Shown: positions 58,101-64,000 of the stretch, in pieces
Layout of the letters: each line of letters opens with the position of its first letter
Numbering within the stretch: position 1 is the first letter of the stretch
Assembly: GCF_026914265.1 (NCBI RefSeq)
Contig: NC_069135.1
Coordinates: 62,052,738 to 62,116,737 of the forward strand
Length of the DNA stretch: 64,000 nucleotides
Reading direction: 5' to 3'
Source of the DNA: Mya arenaria
Taxonomy: Eukaryota; Mollusca; Bivalvia; Myida; Myidae
Program-made: the position numbers and the translations under genes
The notes under the pieces: model-generated
The model's input: the letters and a program-made list of their open reading frames with translations, nothing else
Told to the model about the DNA's origin: nothing
The model's database searches: none

Positions 58101-61100
58101 AAGGTTGATCACCAGTGACGTCATCTGTGACCTCATCATCGTTTAAAAACTTAAACGTTGGTCATTTACATATGTCAATGGTTGATCACCAGTGACGTCA
58201 TCTGTGATCTCATCATCGTTCAAACACTTAAACGTTGGTCATTTACAGTTATGTCAAAGGTTGATCACCAGTTACGTCACCTTTGACTTCATCATCGTTC
58301 AAAAACTTAAACATTGGTCATTTCGATCTGTAATAGCCCTATCACCGGTGAAGTCATTTGTGACTTTGTCATCGGTCATAAGCGTCCACTATGGTCGTTT
58401 ACTTCATCTCACAAGATTTTACCATGCAAATTAAACTCAATTATGTTCATAATTGCAATCCAGGGTTGAGAGGGCGAGGGAGAGAGCAGGGTTTGAGGGA
58501 GTGGGGGGTAGTCTCGGATGATGTAAATGGATTGTTTAAAAGTAGCATTCATTGAAGAAAAAACTTTCAAAATGTACAATGTAATTATGCCGGTTAGGCC
58601 ATTATAATTTTTAAACAACTTGACCATTAGCCAAACAATGGGTTGATTGTTCAGAACTTTGTTAAAGTTAACAACGTGATTAACAACATTGTTGTTAACT
58701 TTTAAACGTGAACTAGTTGAAGATATGTTAACATGTTTATATTAAACAAGTACAGCTGAAATATTTTTCTCAAATCTTGTAAAAAGTACGGCAGATCACA
58801 AATGTATCCTTGAAACTTACAATGCAGTAAAGATTTTAAAGTTAACAACGATGAGTTAACTAAGTTATAAACTTTGACAATTTCCAAAAATCGGCCCATT
58901 ATTTAGAAGCACACGGTTTTGGCTAAACAAGAATAAAACAACAAAGTCAGCACAAACATCGAAATATCTTTACTAAAAATGTTTTGGTTAAAGGAACTAG
59001 ACACCAGATGATAGAATTGGAAAAAAGAAAGAACATTGTCAAAAACTTACATAGCAATGGTATCGCATTGAATCTCTCTTTACTGATGTATCACTTCGCT
59101 AACGATACATCTATATTTCGCAGTTTTTGCGTATTTTTTCATTAAATTTGCAGGCTTTGTCTACCACGTACATTCAATTTAATTTAAAAAATATTTATAA
59201 GTACCCATCACGTGACTTTTGTTTACTAAATTTAATCACTACAAACTGGAAAACCATTATGCGGAAGTTTTTAAACGGGTATACAAACTCAGCTGATACA
59301 CAGACAAAGTATTCTTTTATTTAGTGTCGGCCTCATTATTCTAGGCTTGCTTTGTTAAATTAATGAATTTTTCGGTTTTGTATCATCTGGTGTTTAGCCC
59401 CTTTAATACCGCATTGGACAATTAACGAAACAGATGTTGACTGGGGGTTTAAGGGTACATTGAACTCAACTTCTAGTCGCATCATAATGGCTTAAGTACT
59501 TGTTGAAGTAATACTCTTTGGTATGCATTGACAATATCTGTTTCTTGCTCTGCGAGTTTTTTAAAATAAAAAATATTTACCCTAACCCTCGAAATTACAT
59601 TACTTGAAAGAATGCGTTAACCGTTAATTCAAAAATTTGTAATTATTTCTTAAGCAAAAATCGTTACCTTTGAATAATGCAGAGTGTATCTGTCAAAAGT
59701 TTCTTGGGGAAATCTCAATGAGAAACATCAGGCTTAAGATAACAGGTGCCTGGTTAATAGGTGTTCACCACCGATTTATTTGTTTTTCCGGCATAAAATG
59801 TATTCAAAGCTCCGTAGTTGCGAAGCTCTGAGTGTTTTCAACTGGACTGGTTTAGATGTGTTTTCGTGTGAAGTGAAGGATATTTTATAATGTTGCATTT
59901 ATTGTGATTATGCTGTAAAATTAACCCATACGAGAAGGTGAGGTTTGCTTTGATTTGAAAACGTCTGAAACAATCAGGGTCTTGGTTAAGATTAATTTAG
60001 TCAAAATGCTTTCAGTATTGGCCTGGGGTACGTGAAATTCAATAATCAACTGAAGTTAATCTTACGGTCATACATCATGGACTTCATTCATTATATTGGT
60101 CAGTTATTGATAACAAGTAATCCGATTAGCTACATCTCTCATAAATCCAATTAAGATCAGTATTTAATACCAGCCCTGGTTTTGAGATACGATACATGAA
60201 TAATAATGTCAATTATGGATGCATGGTGACTAAAATATTTTACAACTTTGTGTGTGTAGAATAATGTTGTTTTTTAACCAAAATAATACATAAATGACCT
60301 TCGAAGATGGCATATTATGACATTATAGCTCAGTTTTAACTAAAATAACTAATCTATTGTATGTACTTTTACAACCCGTTTGCAGTTCTATTATATTTTT
60401 GATCACGTTTTCGGTACAATTGTATCTCACTTCAACTCCAGTACAAATTTATTTTAACCACGTTTACAAAACAATTGTAGTGTTATCCACATTGCCACGA
60501 TTTTTAACCACGTTTGCCTTACAATTGTAGTTGTATCCACGTTTCCATGTATTTTAACCACGTTTCAGTACAATTTAAGTTTTATCCACGCTTTCATGTA
60601 TTTTAACTACATTTCAAGTACAATTGTAGTATTTCTTTTTACGTTTCCATGAATTTTAACCACGTTTACAGTACAATTGTAGTGTTATCCAGGGTTCCAT
60701 GTATTTTAACCACGTTTTCAGTACAATTGTAGTTTTATCCACGTTTCCATGTATTTAAACCACGTTTCCCGTATAATTGAAGTGTTATCCACGTTTCCAT
60801 GTATTTAACCACGTTTCCAGTATAATTGTAGTGTTATCCATGTTTCCATGTATTTAAACCACGTTTGCCGTATATTTGTAGTGTTATCCACGTCTGCATG
60901 TATTTTAACCACGTTTCTAGTACAGTTGGATTTTAACAGTGTAACCAGCACATTATGCTATGTATAATTACTTTTCCAGTTTTATATCCGACGGTTCTGG
61001 AGAGCGATGGACCCATACAGATCCCCATGGACTTGCTGATCGACGACGACAAGGAGGACGAGGTGCTGTTTGATGCCAGCGCCCGTCGGGACTTGAATAT

Positions 61101-62539
61101 CACGTGCAATCCGCTTTACGAACAGACTCTGAAGGAGGAAGAAAATGACAAATTTTCGCTGAAAAGTTTTCAGAGCGGATTCCAGACGAATTTCGACAAC
61201 GTCAACTTTATTCAGGTCTGCAGGAACACATTTCTGTACATGTTCTCGTCTAACTGGCATGTCCCTTCGATTTAAAGGGTTTTGTTTCGTATGGTTATTT
61301 TAGTTATTGGCATAAAAATATAGTTCTTCAAAACCTGACCTATTTCTTTGAGTATTTAATTGTAATGAAAATATAGTCCATTGCATTGGTACACACGAAA
61401 ATAACAGAAGAGCCGTTTTAGAATTATATTGTTTAAATGCATGATTTTAAATTGTTTACATCAACCAATTAAAAACCTATATACTAGTATTTGATGGGAA
61501 TGCTCTCCTGCTTTGGTGTCATCATTCAGGACTCCTCGGCCGTTTTTAGCTCGTATGTGTTGATATTTGTTTAAATTGATTGCCAGTGAAGTGAATTATT
61601 GCAAAGATAATTAAGATTTGTTTAACTGACTGCTAAATTAAATCACTATGCGATCTACTTGCAACGGACTTCAACACGCGTAGTAGTTTTATTTAGCAGT
61701 TAAACTTTATGTCTTTACTTTTGGAAATCTTAATTATCTTTGCAATAATACACTTCATTGGCAATCAATTTAAACTTAGATCAACACATCACTACTTCAA
61801 CTGATGTACCGGCATACATCCGAGGTTGTTTTTGAAAAAAAATGGCCGAGGAGTTCCGAATGGTGGTGTCATATGACAGGAGTACAGTCCCTTGTAACTC
61901 TACATAGTGTTGGTCAGTGAACCGAATCGCTGTGTTGAGAATTTCTTTTGAGATACTTTCGGAAACTTGAACATTTTTTCAACTAGACAGCATGTTCAGA
62001 GCAGGATTTTGGTTGTTTTGAACGATATGAGGGTAATACAAAATATGCATGTAGACTGCATGATTCTTTTCAACTTTTTATTTGGATACTTTTCTTGGCA
62101 TGTTTTTCGTACTCAAAACTTTTCGATCAAATTGAAGTTATTTTTCTTTTAAATAATTCGAAATTTTCTGACTTTGATTTTTAAAATGCAGTAACTCATT
62201 TCTTGTGCTAGATTTTTGGTAAGGTTCAACTTTACCAAAAATCTGATTTATCTGAATATTTTATGTTTTACATTTTTAGGTTAAAATCACTAAAAGTTTT
62301 ACAGGTCATATGAAACCAGAGCAGGAGTTCTTTACTTATGCAACTTATGTATTTTTATTTATTTATGAATATTAGGCCTTTTCAATGATTTTCCAAATAT
62401 CTCAATTTGATTTTAAAATATTTACCAATTTCAGATCCCGACGACGTCGGCATCAAAACCGTCGAAGGAATCTTCCCCGCTTATAAAGAACCGCTCGTCG
62501 GAAAGTGCTGACGAAGTTGCATGTTGCGTTATTCTTTAA
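46155..62539 (+). CDS. Unrecognised acidic protein with C-terminal CAAX box
   Basis: Ten coding exons in consistent phase: 46102-46284 (coding from 46155), 48432-48527, 51144-51286, 51451-51529, 52659-52891, 54490-54658, 54935-55143, 57753-57864, 60980-61215, 62435-62539. From ATG 46155 (A at -3) the protein has 503 residues. An in-frame ATG at 46077 would add 26 residues but needs the 46101 acceptor to be unused, and it has a poor start context. Residues 32-51 are strongly basic (RRRNRKKRKPRN...KKKSK), a possible nuclear or membrane-charge signal. Then DPQFVVTSFMPDFEYIK and YPLVTCVDLEDPVFVYDV look like small folded strands. Exon 5 encodes an Asp-rich repeat (DDVIDDTSYDV...DDIIDDDASDDV). Later parts are acidic (EEEEDDIIFDLSQLELNN, LLIDDDKEDEVLF). 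It ends ACCVIL: a CAAX box (Cys500) with an adjacent Cys499 that could be palmitoylated; Leu at X favours geranylgeranylation. I do not recognise the family. Confidence 0.8.
46463..46683. mobile_element. TTAA hairpin element with 60-bp arms
   Basis: TTAAAGGGGCAACAGGACTA plus tataaacctt-caggtggcgcttgggcaag pairs with cttgcccaagcgccacctgg plus ttttttatagtcctgttggccctttaa. 221 bp, single copy here. In intron 1 of the CAAX-protein gene. Confidence 0.88.
46735..46865. repeat. Dispersed repeat, inverted relative at 60040-60180
   Basis: cttaattggatctaagaacg plus atgtagctaatcggattact matches the complement of agtaatccgattagctacat plus ctctcataaatccaattaag near 60120. Confidence 0.6.
47082..47447. 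mobile_element. TTAA element (family E), copy 3, reverse orientation
   Basis: Complete copy without insertion: TTAAAGTCACACTCTTATTC to GGTCAGAGTGAATCTTTAA. It serves as the reference for the insertion in copy 1. In intron 1 of the CAAX-protein gene. Confidence 0.85.
48155..48345 (+). repeat. Family C repeat (GAGCCAAGC element), complete copy
   Basis: accccgttggctcgaactca, cctcgaccctcggggagttc, gagccaagcgggaatg, ccagttcgagccaacgagga and cgagccaagcgagttcgagc. Many TTCGAGCC words, some in inverted pairs. It lies 85 bases before exon 2 of the CAAX-protein gene. Confidence 0.7.
48750..49050. mobile_element. Diverged relative of the 23563-23864 element
   Basis: Shares accgggaatagcgggg, aaatgcggtggttttg, ttggctggaccgaaagtcaa and catggttacaatcgaatgat with the GC-rich element in RMI1 intron 3. 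Terminal repeats are decayed; a C-run near 48761 marks the left side. Confidence 0.65.
49204..49872. repeat. 22-bp tandem array with two orientation switches
   Basis: The unit is agtacgatgatgaaaacgcgat. About 6 units run forward (49204-49330), about 18 run reversed (49335-49742), and about 6 run forward again (49748-49872). The array can fold into long hairpins. Sequence variants (tcgtgttttc, tcttactg) are shared between neighbours. In intron 2 of the CAAX-protein gene. The long plus-strand frames here (SSYYRVF repeats) are artefacts. Confidence 0.9.
49876..49945. repeat. Hairpin with ctcctcggc/gccgaggag arms
   Basis: ggagctcctcggctatttta and gataaaaatggccgaggagt form arms around tcgaaacgttcttttcga. 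The same end sequence bounds the element at 61515-61865, so this is probably a deleted copy. Confidence 0.7.
50315..50735 (-). repeat. Family C repeat split by a family B element
   Basis: ccctttggctcgaactcgct, tggctcgatttccccgtttg and ctcgaactgga (50330-50375) continue at ccgcttggctcgaatttccc, gaggctcgaggtattttcgc and cgagttcgagccaa (50659-50723). The inserted DNA is the family B element that begins at 50379. Confidence 0.75.
50379..50655. mobile_element. Fold-back TTAA element (family B), truncated, nested
   Basis: TTAAAGCTGCACTCTCACAG at the left; the right third is missing (stops near gtcagcagtcatattacata). It lies within a family C repeat in intron 2 of the CAAX-protein gene. Confidence 0.8.
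51585..52086. mobile_element. TTAA element with embedded tRNA-like unit, copy 2
   Basis: TTAAAGAGGCTGTACTCC at the left and GGGGTACAGTCGCTTTAA at the right: better matched ends than copy 1 and about 75 bp longer at the left. The body, including the tRNA-like unit, is otherwise alignable throughout with 18336-18760. In intron 4 of the CAAX-protein gene. Confidence 0.87.
51878..51950 (+). repeat. tRNA-like unit inside TTAA element, copy 2
   Basis: GTAGCTCAGTGGATACGAC box A and AAGTTCGAACCCGG box B. The outer GTCG/CGAC can pair, but the T stem is poor. A T-run follows at once, as in a pol III terminator. Confidence 0.7.
53370..53545. repeat. Dispersed repeat (gtttattggctcag), uninterrupted copy, with G-run
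   Basis: Matches the two halves at about 40297-40331 and 40850-40887. It is followed by a TTG/T-rich stretch and a run of G (about 53514-53524). Confidence 0.65.
53547..53921. mobile_element. Fold-back TTAA element (family B), copy 6
   Basis: TTAAAGCTGCACTCTCACAG to ATGAGGGTGCAGCTTTAA. The left inner arm contains foreign sequence (ggctggaggcctttcattga), so it is internally rearranged. It precedes another copy by only 35 bp. Confidence 0.8.
53956..54299. mobile_element. Fold-back TTAA element (family B), copy 7
   Basis: TTAAGCTGTACTCTCACAGA to CTGTGAGCGTGCAGCTTTAA. Full length, in intron 5 of the CAAX-protein gene, 190 bases before exon 6. Confidence 0.82.
55224..55460 (+). repeat. Dispersed repeat (agctctaatggcc...), copy
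   Basis: ttatggccttatgccatggc, cgtccgtatgtctgctcgtc and gtattgcccttgaaatgatc resemble the stretch at 56200-56420 and, at its left border, the array at 29300. It follows exon 7 of the CAAX-protein gene. Confidence 0.55.
55465..55817. mobile_element. Fold-back TTAA element (family B), copy 8
   Basis: TTAAAGCTGCACTCTCACAG at the left and GTGAGAGTGCAGCTTTAA at the right. The ends are intact; the inner palindrome is slightly shortened. Confidence 0.87.
55918..56190. repeat. Minisatellite, about 31-bp unit, 9 copies
   Basis: Unit acagttttctcccttgcttt plus tgaaaaagagt, with a shorter variant (catctggaagagtt, 25-28 bp). The pyrimidine-rich strand is the plus strand. In intron 7 of the CAAX-protein gene. 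Confidence 0.9.
56200..56420 (+). repeat. Dispersed repeat, second copy of the 55224 type
   Basis: gccaatgctatggcgttgtg, gtttgtctgtccttgcgtcc, ggttagatttccatgaacgc, cagatccgcccatgcatgac and agcccttgaaatggt. Confidence 0.6.
56735..56845. repeat. Hairpin, about 22-bp arms
   Basis: atcaaacacttcgacaaacc pairs with ggtttgtcgaagtgttttaa across a 50-base loop, which contains cagcgctccgtcatacgatcg. It may be the core of a larger decayed inverted-repeat element in intron 7. Confidence 0.7.
57955..58400. repeat. Tandem repeat, 77-bp unit carrying TGACGTCA
   Basis: Unit: ggttgatcaccagtgacgtc, atctgtgacctcatcatcgt, tcaaaaacttaaacgttggt, catttacatatgtcaaa. About six copies, with period 77 between 58104 and 58181. 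Perfect TGACGTCA at 57965, 57977, 58116 and 58193; the other units have one-base variants. In intron 8, just after exon 8. Confidence 0.9.
58640..58880. repeat. GTTAAC-rich repeat related to 34780-35460
   Basis: ttgttcagaactttgttaaa, gttaacaacgtgattaacaa and cttttaaacgtgaactagtt correspond to words of the RMI1 intron 9 array, partly in reverse. Confidence 0.55.
58988..59406. mobile_element. TTAA element with GACTAGACACC ends (family D), copy 2
   Basis: TTAAAGGAACTAGACACCAG at the left and CTGGTGTTTAGCCCCTTTAA at the right. 419 bp, no transposase. In intron 8 of the CAAX-protein gene. Confidence 0.85.
60410..60935. repeat. Tandem repeat, about 50-bp unit, 10 copies
   Basis: Unit gtacaattgtagtgttatcc plus acgtttccatgtattttaac plus cacgtttcca; exact 50-bp step between 60671 and 60721. 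It ends about 45 bases before the acceptor of exon 9 of the CAAX-protein gene. Confidence 0.9.
61515..61865. mobile_element. 350-bp palindromic element with ACTCCTCGGCC ends
   Basis: tcattcaggactcctcggcc at the left pairs with ggccgaggagttccgaatgg at the right. Inner arms pair too (gcaaagataattaagatttg with aaatcttaattatctttgca). In the last intron of the CAAX-protein gene. A short relative lies at 49876-49945. Confidence 0.85.
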
Positions 62540-64000
62540 GACGGAACAAAGTTCAAAATAACAAAGTGTAATTGCTTGCAAAGTTATTGTCAATCACGAA
62601 TGAATAACAAATATCAAACTGATATAAGGATAAATAATTTACCAAACAAAGCTTTAAAAAATCGTCAATCGTGTATACCTAAAAATACGTTTTGATAATT
62701 GTAAATACGCTTTTGTTGTGGACATAGTTAGTATCATTACTTCTTAGCAAATAAAAGAAAACAAAACGAAAACTAACACTACAATTATTTTGTGACTTTA
62801 TGGTAGCATTTCAGGAGATGTCTAGCTACTGATGTTATATGTATGCTAATGAGTTAATAATTCAAAATCCCCTTACTTATTCGGTATGTTAAAACATCTC
62901 ATCTCTCAAACATTATATTTTGTGTTTTAATTATTTAAAATATGTAAATTAAGAATAACATGTTTAAAGTGCCATACAAACTTATATTGTACGAGTTATG
63001 TGTTTAAAAGTCATGGAAAAATGAAGCGGTTCTTCAAAGCTTTGATACGATTTGATCTGCGCCTTAATACCCGTTAATGTATTTTGATGCCTTTTAAGTT
63101 TGCATTTAAAAAAAACAAACAAAAATAATAAAATGAGACAAATACACAAAAACAGTTTAATTCATCGTCTTTTCATTTCATGATTTATGAATCATGCTTT
63201 ATAGTTATTTATTTTAGCATTCAAATACCGAAAAATAATTTGTAAGGAGTGGACATGAATTATGCATTTTCTTCTCTCTTATAGTTGGGTTCCGTTTATT
63301 TTTCATTTCATTGTTAGAAATTACAATGCACTACCTTTCATTATATATGTAAACATTGATCTAAATATTTTGATTGCCTTTAACGTTTTATCATCATGCT
63401 ACTTTTTGTGTTACCAAAGTAGACGAATACTTAACAACAAGAGTTCAATTAAAATCTATTACATGAAAAATCTTTGTAAAAGGGCGATATTTCCCCCACA
63501 TAACAGCCCCAATATCAGATTAAATGAGTCTGAAATTATGTGGAGAAAATATAGCCCTGCCCCTAGGTGATACTCATGGTGCAATATTAAATCCTTCAAA
63601 ATGAAGAGTAATGGCTCTTCCGGATAAGCAATGAGTATTGTAGAAATCGGGATGCTGAGAATAATAAATAACGAATATTGTTAATGATAGATTGCATACA
63701 TAGTTAATGCTTGCCATGTTCAAACAATACATGTAAAAATTATCTGTAAATGTATTGCTGAATTCTAAAATGTGTCGCCCCCATGATATTTTTTTTTGCT
63801 TTGCAATAAAAAAAAGAAATAGTATGCTATTTGTTTTGAATCGTGTATATGATCTGTTTGTGGTGTTTTGTTTGTTTGTACTCGTTCAAAGTCTACTGCA
63901 CTTTCCTTGCGCATCTAAACAGGGATAGTGTTTGCCCTACATTTTGCAGTCAATCAAGGGCGCTAGATTTTCAAATTGTTTATTTTTTTATCTGTAACGA
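62540..64000. other. 3' UTR and downstream flank of the CAAX-protein gene
   Basis: AATAAA at 62750-62755 follows the stop by about 210 bases and is the likely poly(A) signal. The remaining 1.2 kb is AT-rich; I see no gene, clear repeat or further exon in it. Its longest open frame (near 63262-63570) looks random. Confidence 0.6.
62750..62755 (+). promoter_or_regulatory. Candidate polyadenylation signal of the CAAX-protein gene
   Basis: AATAAA in an A-rich context; the first canonical signal after the stop codon at 62537-62539. Confidence 0.6.

Overview
The window is eukaryotic. It has genes split into many short exons with GT/AG introns, AT-rich introns and spacers, polyadenylation signals, tRNA-derived SINE-like units and a dense population of small inverted-repeat transposons. 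Gene content (a cilia gene and RMI1) and repeat types suggest an invertebrate animal. A mollusc, probably a bivalve, is my best guess. That assignment is inference from repeat style and cannot be proved from the sequence alone.

Layout: (1) 1-3.6 kb holds the 5' part of an unrecognised minus-strand gene, with two coding exons that join in frame (3377-3627 and 2739-2829). (2) 3.6-5.3 kb is a divergent promoter region with a CCAAT box, an X-box-like half site and a cAMP-response-element palindrome. (3) 5.3-15.3 kb is a complete plus-strand IQUB gene (IQ motif and ubiquitin-like domain protein of motile cilia), 13 coding exons and 850 residues. (4) 15.3-19.2 kb is 3' UTR and spacer containing a TTAA-flanked element with an embedded tRNA-like unit. 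(5) 19.2-37.8 kb is a complete plus-strand RMI1 gene (OB-fold subunit of the BLM-topoisomerase III alpha dissolvasome), 13 coding exons and 703 residues. Its introns are swollen by transposons, and three of its OB1-region exons have partial tandem copies. (6) 37.8-46 kb is a repeat-rich spacer. (7) 46.1-62.5 kb is a ten-exon plus-strand gene that I do not recognise. It encodes an acidic, probably disordered protein of about 503 residues with a basic N-terminal cluster and a C-terminal CAAX box (CVIL). (8) 62.5-64 kb is its 3' flank.

All exon joins were checked by hand for reading phase, and every join in the three main genes is consistent. IQUB and the left-hand gene share a promoter region and may be co-expressed in ciliated cells. 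RMI1 is a DNA-repair gene with no obvious functional link to its neighbours.

Most of the remaining DNA is mobile or repetitive. At least five different short elements share TTAAAG...CTTTAA ends. There are also a hAT-like element carrying two younger inverted-repeat elements, several clear nested insertions, three or four tRNA-like pol III units, and about ten tandem arrays. The strongest leads are the RMI1 exon duplications, the CAAX protein with its TGACGTCA-rich locus, and the tRNA-bearing TTAA element.
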